Assembly (NCBI GenBank): GCA_002794785.1
Contig: NBBA01000002.1
Span: 2,170,001 to 2,234,000, forward strand
DNA length: 64,000 nucleotides
From: Coniferiporia sulphurascens
Taxonomy: Eukaryota; Basidiomycota; Agaricomycetes; Hymenochaetales; Hymenochaetaceae
Reading direction: 5' to 3'
The notes under the pieces are model-generated. The model worked only from the letters and a program-made list of their open reading frames with translations. It did no database searches and was not told the origin of the DNA. Of the stretch, positions 36,601-48,524 are shown in pieces. Made by a program: the position numbers and the translations under genes. Position 1 is the stretch's first letter; each line of letters starts with the position of its first letter.

Positions 36601-37910
36601 AGTGGGTGGGTGGGAGGCCTAGGGGGAGGAGGAAGGGAAAAAGTTCACTGGTCGTTTTCGTTTGTGTGCGATATATTTTAAAATAAATTACAATCTGAAC
36701 ACGCAGCACGGCAGAAAGGAAGATGGGGCTGACCGTTCAGAGACGACTCGACGATCTGCGCGGGTACTTCGCGGTGTCTACGGCGAAACCCGCGGGTAAC
36801 GCCGTCGCGAGTCGCGAACCCTCCTTCTTCGCGATCCCGCCCCCACGCGTGTGCTTCGATCACCGTGCTCTGGGGCTAAGCACGCTACCCCCGACGCGCG
36901 CGCTGGATTTCAAAAAGGCTCTAGAGTCTCCGCTGTGCGGTTTTACCACGGGAAAAGGGGGTGAGCTCTCCCAGCTGCGCACGACGCCCGGTTCGTGACC
37001 CGCTTTGGGGCTCACGCACAGCGTACCTTGGTCTCGCGCTCTTTCCTCTTGGCGAGCGGGCGCGGGCCTTTCATTATTTTTTTTCAATCAATTTTTCTTT
37101 CGAAAATTTTCTTTCTTTCTTTCCATTCATTTCCTTTTTCTCGTTCATTTTTCCCGGATCCTGACAGACGCGTGTGGTTACCGCGATGGGCGCCTGGCGC
37201 CCGACGTCCACGCGCGTGCGCGATGAGAGGGGGGGGAGCTTACGAGCCGGCAGCCGGCAGCCGAAAGCGCACGCGCGCAGAGGAGTGGGAAGAAGTGACC
37301 GGATTCTGGTTAGCATGGTGCCCCAATCGGTCTGGATCGAAGCGTCCTCCCCCCTGCACGCGCTGCCGCTGCCGCGCTCGTGCCGAGGGCTGCCGCATTC
37401 CGAAAAATTCGAATCCGCATCCGCGTCTGCCGTATTCACAGAACCGAAAAAAACTGCACCCGCGTGCCCCACTCGCGGCTCGCCAGCCAAGCCGTGCTAT
37501 GCGGAAGGGTGAAGGGGGAGAGAGAAAAAAAGAGGGAGACTCGGAAGGGGATATGCATATGGAGGGACGTTGCGTAGAGGCTGTCCCCAGTTCCCACCCA
37601 CCCCACCAAGCATTACCCGCGTTAGGCAACTTCCGATACGTCGTGCGAGCGACGCATATACGGGGCACTCAGCCTGCTTCGGCTGTACCCGAGGAAGGGG
37701 GGGTTGTATGTACTGTGTACTCGGCGGTCGCCCTCGACAACGTGAGCCCCTCCCAGTCTCGCCCTCGCGTCCCCTCCCCGACGAGCCTGAGGCACGCTCG
37801 CAGAAATCGCAGATTGCGCGTCTGTCGCACCCGGCCTTGCGAAACGGAAATGGAATCTCCACATCTGCTAATCCCTAAATCCAGCCGCCGAGCAACAAGG
37901 CACTAATATA
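36601..37910. other. GC-rich block with a pyrimidine tract, not clearly coding
   Basis: Long frames overlap on both strands, up to 303 aa at 36995-37906 plus, which is what high GC alone produces. Bases 37074-37160 are a T/C-rich tract with CTTTCTTTCTTTCC. No domain or convincing splice structure is seen. Confidence 0.4.
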
Positions 37911-39361
37911 AAACTGCGCTTGCCTGTATCGGCTATATTGTAAATGTAGATGTACTTTGAATAAGCTTGCCTTACGTCCCCCTCCCCCCCGTCCTCGCGA
38001 GAACACCTTTCGCGGGTTCCCGGTGTGAATATTCCAGTAATAAATATATGCAATACCCATAGCGAAGTTAGAGCGTAATAAAGCGGCTAACGTACACCCT
38101 GCGAGATCGGGGGCGCGTGTCAGTGAGGTAGACTCCACGCGGGTGTTCTTGCCAGCCTCGCGCCCCTCTTCCGTCGCCCCAAGCGATGAGAAAGTTGTTA
38201 AATCGTGCATTGAGGCTACGAGGGTTGCGCGCGTCTGGCGTCCGCACGCGTGGTTTTCACCAGCAGCGCACCAACTCCGTGCTTCCTCCACGAGGGCGCT
38301 CTTGCAAGGAAGAGTAGGGGGCATGCGGACGGTGCACTGCGATGCCATGCGTTCAAAGACCCAAGGCTCTCGCGGCGAGTCGCACATTGATGTGTAATTT
38401 GTATATATTCGCGAAGACTGCACAACCAACGAATGGTATCGCATATTATGTATATACTGTGTAAAATCGGTAAAACGTATACAACTCGGCAGCATAGCCA
38501 GCCTAGTAAAGCGTGTTAATACAAAGACAGTGCTTGCGTCGTGTCAAAATGATGTCGATGCGGATGGACCAGACGTGTCGAGAATGTGGTGCAATACAAT
38601 CAAGTTATCCGAGCATAATTGAATGGAAGTGGAGACAGATCGGGTCATGCGTGAAACAATGAAAAAAAAATTGATATGAAAGCGAAGGGAAAAATGCAAA
38701 ATTGCGGTGAGGGATTAAGAAAGAAAAAAATTGCAAGAGATATGCACAAACTTCTCGTGATTATGCTCCTATAGGCTTTTAATATTACTAATTTTTTGTA
38801 ATCTCGACCGATATGGCGCATACACAGATGGGCCTGCCGGTTCCTGCGATGCTATGGCTTTGCGAGGACTGAACGGACCCAGCGCGGGGAGGCTCCGCAA
38901 ATACGGCATACATGCGCTTTATCGAAGCGCTGTCTCCTCTTTTGCGCTCCCACGCAGCGGTATCCTGGCCCGGATGGTGTAGTCGATTAATGAGGTCACT
39001 GGGGCGACGAGACGAAAGAGGGAAGGTAGCTGGATCACCCAGTGCATAGATACGGGATAGCGTGCCGAATATTGGTCCATGCGTATTTTTGGACGACCCG
39101 CGGAGGGTAGCGCGCGAGAAGCAAGGCGGGGAAAAAGAAGGCGATGAGGGAAAATTTTGTGTCGCCGAAGAAGGCAATGATTTACACGGTCGGCGCGGAG
39201 CGGCCATGCTGGTGTGTGTATCAAAGGCCTTGGTGCGAACAGTGCCGAAGAAATGAAGTGTCGCTGGCGCGAAGAGTGGGGCGCGCCGAGATTCGCCAAG
39301 GGCGCTTTCATAATGGGTGTGTAGCAATGTGGGAAAGTCGGGAGGATGCTTCCCAGCCGTA
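37911..39361. other. AT-rich to mixed stretch downstream of the next minus-strand gene
   Basis: A 206-aa minus frame at 37875-38495 and a 305-aa minus frame at 38788-39705 are open but low in protein character; the latter overlaps the coding exons of the next gene in another frame. Bases 38600-38800 carry A-runs. Partly 3' untranslated sequence. Confidence 0.4.
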
Positions 39362-40291
39362 TTATTGCTCGAAGTCGTACTCGACAGCGGCGCGACATGC
39401 TTCGTTCGTGCGCGGGCTGAATCCGTGATTGTGAAGACTTCTGCGGTCGGGGAAGCAAGCGTCACATGCTGAGCAACTGTGCATGCTACGGATGGACGCA
39501 GACGTTGAAGCTGAAGCGGATCCGGAGATGGAGCCATTCCGGGATCGCTTCGACGAGCGGGAGAGCTGAGAAAAGGGCGCGAGAACGGCGGAGTCAGCGA
39601 AACACTCTCGCCGCAAAAGGACACACGCGGAATGAAATGAGGCAGGGAAGGAAAGTTCTTAGCAAAATAAAAACAGACTAGAAGCACGGGGCGGGAAGGA
39701 TTCAAGAAACAAAATCAGGAATGTTTGACATACCGTGTCATCCTCGTCGTCGTTTGTGCTGTATTTGCGCTTAATGCGGGGAGGGGAAGGTGCTGTTCGG
39801 GTAGAAGGGCGGCGTGAGCCAACTTGGACGTAGTTTACGGGAAGTGAGAGGAGCGAACCTAGCTCCGCGCCAACGGCCTTAGCGTACGCGTTGCGCCACT
39901 GTTCTATGCGGCGCATACGCGCGTGGAACGAATCGTCAACGCGCACCGGTTCAGGCTCTTCTGAGGAAGAGCTCGAGCGGTAAGCTGGGTCTTCGTCTGC
40001 TGAAGAGCAGTAGGACTCGGCTGCGGACTCATCCTCGGAAGACGAGGAGTCGTAGCTGGCGGATGTGGCGGAGCTCGAGCCGGGAATGGAGATGTGCTCG
40101 CGACGCGTGGGAGGGGGCACCTCGACGAGCTCGATGATCTCGATTTTGCGCTGCTGGCGAAGATAGCAGTCGTGAGGACTGAAGTGGGAGTAGGCGTCGA
40201 CGGGGTCGGCCTTGAAGGCGTGCTGGTGGCCGTGGTGGTGGTAGGGGCTGCCGAGCATGACGAGAGAGGAGTTTGAGTCGTCGTTGAACAT
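39362..40291 (-). CDS. Acidic Ser-rich protein with a C-terminal Cys/His motif
   Basis: Function not known. The first exon (from MFNDDSNSSLVMLGSPYHHH) has QRKIEIIELVEVPPPTRREH, a long Ser/Glu/Asp-rich stretch, then SFHARMRRIEQWRNAYAKAV, a likely helix, and RIKRKYSTNDDEDDT. A GTATGT donor at about 39734 and the acceptor TTTTCTCAG at about 39582 join in phase 0 to LSRSSKRSRNGSISGS and the ending CSACDACFPDRRSLHNHGFS, PRTNEACRAAVEYDFEQ. The spacing C-x2-C-x3-F-x4-L-x2-H-x8-C looks like an atypical zinc-binding finger. About 260 residues. I infer a nuclear protein; the helix plus finger could contact nucleic acid or a partner. An upstream in-frame GTG at 40447 is not used. Confidence 0.65.
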
Positions 40292-41038
40292 GGTACGCCA
40301 ACGAGAGAAGCTCAGGCGGGGGAGGGCAGACTTGCGAGGAGTTTGCGAGAGGGGAGGACGGCCGGAAACGGTGGCCAGTACGGGACGGGGGTTATAAGCA
40401 GTTGAGCACCCTTTATCCAGATTTACGAGAGAATCGGGACGTGCCACGGGCCCAGCGGACTGGCGGCGTCTCGGGAATTCTCCGGACCCGGACCCTCATG
40501 GCCCATGGTCCATCCCCTTGCCCGGGAGTCGGACACGCCGGATGCGGCCTGGTCATCCGTCTCCTCGGTACCGCTTCCCTCTCCACGTCCAAACGGTGTG
40601 AATTCGTCCGCCCAAAAATATAGTTTATCCCCGGCTCTGCTCTGCTCGCACATGTAAATTTGCATACGGTGCTACGTCACCCCCGTCTCGACTCTACTCT
40701 GCTCGGCAGGCGGGCACGGGAATAGACTCAGCTTCCACCCCCTCCGCTCCCGCCGACGTGGCTAGCCAACCCACCTCACTGCCATCCCCTTCCGAAAACC
40801 CACGCTTCAAGAAATCATCACCACAACCAACACCGCACCAGCAGATACCCAGATGGCAGGTCAACCAGTTCCCGCAACAGCGAGGCTCAGGTCCCAAACG
40901 CAATCAACACCCTCCTAAACTCAATCGAAGAAAGCCCAACCCCCACCCCACCTCCCTCCTCTCCCCCTGCCCCGCCCACGCCCTTCTCAACCCTAGTACC
41001 CGGTCCTGATCATGCAGCGGAGGACAGCCCCCAGAAGC
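40292..41038. other. Intergenic, C-rich and partly open
   Basis: Promoter side of the acidic Ser-rich gene and 3' side of MKT1. On the plus strand two overlapping frames read Pro/Ser-rich (one with NAINTLLNSIEESPTPTPP). On the minus strand an alternative final MKT1 exon could read about 35 Gly-rich residues to a stop at 40887. Confidence 0.4.
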
Positions 41039-44000
41039 TTACGGACGCATGGGCCGCAACCAGGCCTCGGCCGCTTCAAACTGTTCTACAAGCTCTGGCA
41101 GAACTGCCTTCTCGCTGTGCATCAACCGCATCGCCGTAAGCGCCTGACCCCGTGCAAATAATGCGTGGCAAGATGATACGGGGACATGCAGTTCACAAGC
41201 CGGGAAGATGGCATCCCATGAGAACGCACAAGAATAAGATTGTGATGAGATGGCAAGGCAGAATACACGCGTCAATACAATTGCTCGTTTGGGAAATTAG
41301 ACTGTAAAAAGCACTCACGCAGTCCCAGAACCGGAATCCCCGCTCAACTTCGCCCTTCGGGTTCTTAACACCAGGGAAGGTCTCTTCGCAAATTTCCAGC
41401 GCAAGCTGCTTCGCCTCGCGTACTCCTTCCGCGTTTGCGTCCCGAACACATTGCCGATTGTTGATGTGCGTAAGCGCATCCAGATAGACTTTGGCTAGGA
41501 TACCGAATCCTGTATTCACGTCGGTCTGGAAGGGCAATGAGAGCGCGATATCCAACAGATCGTCGCGAGCACGCTTGGCGTCTCCGCGGAGAAGCATGTT
41601 TAGGGATGTCACCTCCAGCAGCGTTCGAAGGGCGCGCGTGAGCGACTTAACGAAGGAGTTGAACACTAGCAGTTCCCGTGACAGAGGCGCGGACCAGGGC
41701 TGTGGCTAAAGTTGTAATCAGTTAGCCGTGTAATGTGACAATAATGCGGAATGAACGGAGCGGAGAAGACGGGACCGAGGATAAAAATACACAATCAATT
41801 GCAAGAAAAAGTAAAAGAATCCCAAGGAAACGGTCGCGACGTTATCAGATGAAACCGGATGTCGGATGTATCTTACCTTGAAATTTAATGGCACGATGCT
41901 CAGAACGCGCATCACCAATAGCATACACTGTTTCTCGTCGTCTACACAAATGGTCAGATGCAGCCACAAATGGAATCCTGCCTAGCTTACCGGTGCCGAA
42001 ACTAGGTCCGCCACTGAAAGCCCTGTTGGACCAGAGATGTCCGTGCATGACTCCCGCCCTGACGAGCTCCAAGAATAAATACAGTGGATCCTGGAACTTA
42101 TCGTTTACGCGGGCCTGTTTGATAGCGGTATACATTGCTCGGGCGAGTGGACTGTGCATATGGGAGTTCAAAAGGAAACTTCATTTCCAAAACCAGCCGG
42201 CAAAAAAAAGTAGTAGTAAAAGCGAACGGAAGAAAAATCAGTCTCATGTACTTCTAGAATGTGGTTGCTACTGACCCACGCAATTCAAGGAAGCGCCAGA
42301 TAACGTTGGCGACGCATTCGTCCTTTTTCTCAAGAGGAGCATGGTCCTGATTGTGGGGGGCCTTGTCCGTCTTGTCCTTCTTGGACCGGGTCCGAGCCGC
42401 AAGCTTTTCGGAGGCAGTCGCACCGAGGCAGAGGGCGAAGTCGATAGTCGCGGACTGTGAGAGAGGTTGTCAATTCAGCACACGACCTAGCGAAGCAGAA
42501 ATGATAGAGCTCACGTTTTGGCGGCGCAGTTCTTCTTCGACTATTGAGTACGGCACAAGCCAGCCTGCAACGCGCTCCGCGAGTTGCGCCGTCTGCGCCG
42601 AGTTATGGTTGATAGACTTCTGTCCGTGATTATTCGGTCCCTGAGGACCCGTCGGTGGATCGAACCAAAAGCAGCCGGAGATACGCCGACTATTCCATAG
42701 ATGATGTGATACATTGCTTAGTAGTGCAATTGCTGTCGCACGTGGACCCGTCTGTCCATCCGTTACAACCTCTTTTACGAACCGCCGGTATTCCGTGGTC
42801 TCACCATTGTCGAGAGGCGGTGGTTCAAGAATTTGACCAGACGTCCACCAAACCAAAGGGTGCGGGCTTAGCAGGCCGCGCGAAAGATAAAAGTACACTT
42901 CATCGGGAAGACGGTTAGTGAAGATTTCATGCAGGTCCTGCGGGACATCCGCGGTAGTGGGGTGATGTTGTGGGTGAGAGGGATGGTGAGAGGGATGACT
43001 ACCGGAGGGAGGTACATTGATGGCAAGAGGAAGGGGCTGTACAGTTCCTTCAGAAGATAAAATTAGGGAGTATTTGACCATACTACGGGTTCGGGCAAAG
43101 TGTTCATGATACCCAAGCATTTTGACGGCAGGGTGCTCCGCGAATGCGCTGACAGCAGCATGTCCCGATTTGTAGTGCCTAACCATGTCCGCAGTCGGTT
43201 TAAGCGTGTACTCATTGGAAGTGGGCGGGAATGATGGGCTGTGTTCACATCCGACCAGGATGCCTGTGTCAAGAAATTGGTCTTCCGTGAGTTGAAGGTC
43301 GGAGAGGAATGCGCGTTTTGATGTGAAGGTGAAAGTAGGAGAGGAAGACGAAAGGTCCACACTGGTGATAAGTTTGTCTACACCTGGGTAGAGTAGCGTA
43401 TCTGTTGGGCCAAAAATCGCGTGTATATAGGATTTAGGGTGTCGTTGAAGGTAAATAAGCTGCCATGACAAGCAAGAACGACCGCGAATGCAACACGAAT
43501 TAAATAAACAAATACCATTTTAGACCGAGTAAGACGTAAAATAAAGAGCATACCACATACCTGAGCCCAGCTGACATACGGTGCAACAAGATACTCAACG
43601 TTACGATGTCTGAAAATGCGCAAAATCATCCTCCAAATGTCCCACTGAACAACGTTTGCGCGTCCTTCAAATAGTTTCGTCGCGGCATCCTCCTGGCCAT
43701 GCTCGTACTTTCCCCAGGCAGCCTGTCGATCGCGCATTGATTCAGCATATTCTTGCTGTAGTTGCGGTCTCATTTTCTTGTTAGGAATAAGCCCGGGGAA
43801 AACGAAGACGGGTTTGATGCGTAGTTTTTCGAGGACACGCAGGTCGGATTCAATGCGTTGTACAAGGGCGAGAGGAGGTCCACCGGTAGCGGCCAGAAGT
43901 GCCTCCCTGGTAGGCGGGAAGTCGATAAGGAGGTGCAAATAATGGGAGGCATCAATTCCGAGGCGGGAATCCGAAAGCACAGACAGAGGTAGCGTCTGCA

Positions 44001-44104
44001 GATGCTTGCGCTCCGACAGGTAACCTAACGAAAACGAAAAGTCGTCAGAGCGAAATTGAAGCGCAAAATGCTATATACACACCGTCCAAATGCTTGATAG
44101 GCAT
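41039..44104 (-). CDS. MKT1: Mkt1-type protein with XPG/PIN nuclease-like domain
   Basis: Post-transcriptional regulator that in yeast acts with Pbp1 on mRNA translation. The first exon is MPIKHLDG and splices to YLSERKHLQTLPLSVLSDSR and LGIDASHYLHLLIDFPPTRE, the N-terminal XPG-like start. KLRIKPVFVFPGLIPNKK, YAESMRDRQAAWGKYEHGQ, NVEYLVAPYVSWAQ and the following IYLQRHPKSYIHAIFGPTD-type exon complete the PIN/XPG part. The middle has LPDEVYFYLSRGLLSPHPL. The C-terminal Mkt1 domain shows HSPLARAMYTAIKQARVNDK, HGHLWSNRAFSGGPSFG, SLTRALRTLLEVTSLNMLLR and RGFRFWDCV. About 790 residues. The stop TAA at 41039 is made by a GTAAGC that could itself be a donor, so a Gly-rich final exon is possible. Confidence 0.92.
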
Positions 44105-46762
44105 AGTGCGACGTATTCGATGTGGTGAATGTCGAGACTCGTGCTGAACGTGCTCGTCGTGCTCTGTCGTTGCCAACCTGCGTGCCAGTGCTTCCTTGCA
44201 TTATGTAATCAGGTTGATTGACGCCGACGGGTCGTCCGTCGATCACGACGGACTCTGCTTTCTGATCTCATGCGAGCTTTATTGGCGAATATCTCCCGGA
44301 CTTTGGCTGGAATTGCTTATGGCTACGGTACTACAGTATCATGAGAGCTCCCGCAAGTCGACGATGCTTGGTCTCTCACTGGAGTGCGGTTTCATACGTG
44401 GTCTGGGAGTCGGTTCATTATTTATAATACCGACTCGGATATCGGCAGCTTGGCGAGGGACTATCTCGCCCCGACCTGGACGTCTCTTCCATGGCCTCCA
44501 CCATGCTTACCATAGAGCATAGACATTTCTCCGGCCCATCATTGGATAATTACCTTCAATTATGGGGCAGGCGCCGACATCATCGAGCAATGATGAAACT
44601 GACACACAAGACGAGGCCCATGCGACGGCCAAGACATCTCTAGCACTCCTCTCGTACACACAGCATAATTCTCACCTCTGCTCCGGTTTTCTTCAATCAA
44701 CTTCTTGTTGATACATCACTTTTATCTACGCACTTTCCCAGGATCCTTTGCTATCTTGCTTTCGCTCTGCATGACAGCCTGGACAGTTGGCTGTTGCAGC
44801 CGGTGATACCGATAAATCTCCAAGAACGGACTTTTATAGAACAAATGCTATACATCTTTCAACATTCATCAGCTGCCATTCTAACACTCTAACGCGCTTG
44901 TCATACTGTCAGAACAAACTATACTATCGAATCCCAAATCAGCCCCTGTATGCTTAGCGTTATAGCTTCTACTGTTACTTCGGGCTATAACTATAACGTA
45001 AGATGCTTCATTTATCGGTCATAAACATATACCATCCCCATTTCGAAATGTTACAACGCGCAATCTTTGAACTTAATACTTCTGGTCCTCCTAATGTGCT
45101 CAACGTTAGTTTCCAATCTTTCCTCTTCTAGAAGGGCTTACGCTTATTTCCGCAGGTATCAAACGTAAGGACAGGGTCGAATGCTGCGCTTTGAATGAAG
45201 CCGGTATGATTGTATCCAATTTTGAATGTCAAACGGTACTCCACGCGGTCTACATCGAACTCTAGATATTTAACGTACGAAAGAGAAACTCCGGCGTTTT
45301 AATGTTCTCGGAAACCTCGTACTCATAGTCTGGGAAGCCACAAAAGCCAAGATCCCCCGCACGCCTGGACTGTCCTACATGCAACACAGACTTCCTACAC
45401 ACGATAAAGACGGATACTCAGCCGACCAACGGATACATTCCTTCCATATTGTATCAACTAGGTCTCCGCGTTCGTAGCATGCTCCTCAGGATTCCCCACA
45501 ATGGTGTTTACACACACGTGAGTCGTTAATATTCGCGCGCGTTCCCTAAACACTGTATATTCATGTGAACGTATGAGCATTGCTACTCACGAATACTAAA
45601 AATATCCGCCATCCTGGTGTTTACTCGTTTCAAAATACCCCCGCTTCAATTTGCAAGCCCTTAACTGTACGCAGAAGTACATACAGTGCGTTCCTTTCCC
45701 CTGTCATTTCTACTTGCGAATTCGTAAATCGCCTATGAGGTCTGCATACGACCTGTACCTTATGTGTGATCCCTGATACAATTCAAAGAGAGGTCACTGC
45801 AGTATTTACCCGCAAGAGCCCGGCTCGGCTGGACGTTTCCGAGAACACAGCTGGAAAAAAATGCAAGACTGACAGCAATTGCCACAGTGTGATGGAAATT
45901 GAGAGTTTGGAGAGCATCCGCGATGTGGATTGAATTGGCTAACGTTACCAGCGCTCAGGGCGCTGATTTCGAGAGTTTAGTCAATTGGGTGGGTGCAATT
46001 GTTCCCAATGTATAAACATTTGTCCATCCGCTAATTTCTAGAGGCGACTTTGGCTTTATTGAATCCGAAATGCGGTGGGACACAACTCAAACGGAACTTG
46101 GAACTGCAGTCAGACAGAAATCAGCCCGATTGCTTGCACACGTGCCTAGTGTCTCCCACCGTGGGTTTGGGAACCATGGTGATTGCGACCAATAGGAGTG
46201 CAAAGTATCCCGGAGAGCACGAAGTCTACGTAAGAAATCCAAGATTGCTGCCAGTGAGAGTGACTTTAATAATACGAGCCACTGGCGACGTGGCTCGATC
46301 TACTAAAAATCTCTGTTGCCACGACCCCCAGAAACTAACCGGATGGAGGAGGCACTCTTGCGGTAGCGCCCGGGTACAGCGTACTGCGCGTCGCTCATAG
46401 CGGAAGGAAAACCACGCATCCTGAGCGCTTCGGTGGTGTAGTACATGCGTCCTATAGCCTGCTGGCAGGACCACAAGATAAGCTAGATCTATCGCAAGTC
46501 CAAAGGCCGGTCCAGGAATCGGAGAGACCGTGCCCCGGAAGTGCCAAGATACAGTGCAGAAAACGATGCAAATGATAAGCCACCAGCCAAGCTCATCTCG
46601 TTCCGTGCAGAAAGCAGGCGGCGACTCGGACTGCTTGTCTGCAGACCGGGCCGCTGGACGCGTCCGATGTCACGGTGGTGGCCACGCGCTTGTTTGGGTC
46701 ACGGGACAGAGTGGGGTCGAACTCAAGCACTCATCCAATGGCATGTTCAAGTTCAGATTCAC
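44105..46762. other. Gene-poor stretch, one possible hidden exon
   Basis: 2.66 kb without a confident gene. Frames at 44196-44522 and 46050-46400 (plus) and 46226-46474 (minus) have no domain. A protein-like minus-strand segment at 45128-45288 is listed separately. AT-rich around 44650-45100. Confidence 0.4.
45128..45288 (-). other. Possible last exon of an unrecognised gene
   Basis: After an acceptor-like CCGGAG the minus strand reads SLSYVKYLEFDVDRVEYRLT, then FKIGYNHTGFIQSAAFDPVL and TFDTCGNKRKPF with a stop. The strand-like alternation and composition look protein-like, but no start or upstream exon could be joined. A chance frame of this length is not rare. Confidence 0.2.
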
Positions 46763-48325
46763 ATGTGCACAACCGTCCAGGATAGCGTTAAAATCGTCAA
46801 GGATAGCCAAGGCGCAAAATCGGAACGGAATACAAGGACTCGACGAGAAAGCAAGCTGCCAGCGGGCTACTTACTTGACCTGTTTGCGCCCGTTATAATC
46901 GTGTACTTCATATTGTATGTGCCATTTTTTTTCGATGTGTTTGGCACTCCAATATTAAATTATTCCTAAACGGCAAGACATGCCTGGTATTGGAGTGCTG
47001 TTCAAATAGGAGGTGCGCGAACGAACCTATCCTATCACCCTTTAAGCCTAACAGAAGCGACCTATCACAGTTAAGTACTTGATCTTGGCGGAAAGAAGGT
47101 CCTACATTGGAGGTACGTCTACAATGTTTGGAAAATCAATGAGATCGACTGTTTTAACTTTGCACTGGCAGCGCTCTATGTTTTCACCACTGGATGTCTC
47201 TTCCTCCTTATGATCGGGCTGCACTTATCCATTGTTTTCTCACGATACCGACGTGGAGCGCAAGAAATCCCAATATCATCAAACCCGGATGTGTCCCTTC
47301 TAATAGAGCCTTATGAATGTGTGAGCGTGCTCGGCGAACTGCGCGTCTGTACAAAAAGCGGAGCGCCTTGCGAAGGGAAGTGGAAGTCCCCGAGGACCCA
47401 TCACTGTTCCACTTGCGGTATATGTCGTCCCGGCCTAGATCACCACTGTCCCTGGGTACGTTAAATGCCGCCTCTCAGCGATATTTGGGATACAATTGGA
47501 CTTCTTCCATTATTTGTCTTGGATTTAGGTTGGCACCTGCGTAACCCACTCGTTCCTCCCTAGCTTTCTTTTACTTCTCGCTCTCCCACCCATTCTTATG
47601 ACTCTCTGCATATTCCCAATCACCACTATTCTCCGTGATCGCGCAATTCAAGCTCTTCTCGTCTCCCTCGAGACGCGGTGGATCAAGGACAAATGGTGGG
47701 ACAAGTGGTACTCGTGGTGTTTGGTGGGTGGTCCACCAGGAAGGTGGATAGTCGGAACTGTTTTGGGATTGCGGGAGTTGCGGAAAAACGATATGATGTC
47801 TGGGAGTGACGAAGAAATTGGATCTGCTGTAAGAAGACCGGGGATTAATCTGCTTCTTACCGTACTTCTTGCTGCCCTTCTATCTATTTTTGCCTGTGTG
47901 AGTGATGACACCTTATTCTCTCTCACCTAACGTCTACTAAATGCGTGCTTGTTCTTAGATGATGTACACCGTCACAATACGGAACATTTTGCAGGGCCGG
48001 ACGACCGTGGAGTCTTACTATGCTACAACCAAACCCGGCGGAAATAATAGATACTCTCGTTATCTTTGTGTACCTTCATCTTCCGAAGGAGGGCGCATGG
48101 TATACGAGGTACTGCCCGACGAGAACTTATATGACCTTGGGTGGAGAGAAAATTTGAAAATATTCGCCCAAAGCGTTTTCCGCGGCGATGGAAGGTAACC
48201 ACTATCTTCACCACATGCAGACCAATCTAATTTTCCCATGCCTAGGAATGACCCATTCATATGGCCAAAAATCAATCCGGAAGTTTTGAGACGATGCCGA
48301 GATATTCAAAAACGCCAAAGCTAAT
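46763..48325 (+). CDS. DHHC-type palmitoyltransferase
   Basis: Membrane enzyme attaching palmitate to cysteines of target proteins. The Cys-rich core reads [20 protein letters not shown], and by splicing CCCTGG to GTTGGC continues [24 protein letters not shown] is the catalytic motif. Hydrophobic helices lie before it ([20 protein letters not shown], and [16 protein letters not shown] in the presumed first exon) and after it ([33 protein letters not shown]). The C-terminal side has [17 protein letters not shown], the place of the TTxE motif, with TTVE present. It ends [18 protein letters not shown]. Which Pfa/Swf paralogue it is cannot be told. The 5' end is the weak part: ATG at 46763 opens the frame with the first helix, and a different first exon is possible. 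Confidence 0.87.
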
Positions 48326-48524
48326 ATTAAACCCATAAGTATGCCGACATCCTCCTTTTTTGAAAACAGAAGTGGAGATCCCTAATGGAATTTGTTTTTG
48401 TATCGCAGTGTATTTTTATGTATATCGGTGCTGTAATGCAAGGATATCACGGAGCGGTGCCTAATTGAAGACGACTCAGTACAATATACTCCTTGCACAA
48501 GTGTAGCAAGGCTAGGGAATCAGG

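Noticed and set aside
36995..37906. 303-aa plus-strand open frame
   Set aside because: Lies in a GC-rich block where all frames are open, composition is Arg/Pro-rich and has no domain; other frames on both strands are nearly as long.
38788..39705. 305-aa minus-strand open frame
   Set aside because: Overlaps the spliced exons of the acidic Ser-rich gene in another frame, low-complexity, no motif.
46050..46400. 116-aa plus-strand frame
   Set aside because: Overlapped by an equally open minus frame, no motif, no join to the palmitoyltransferase.
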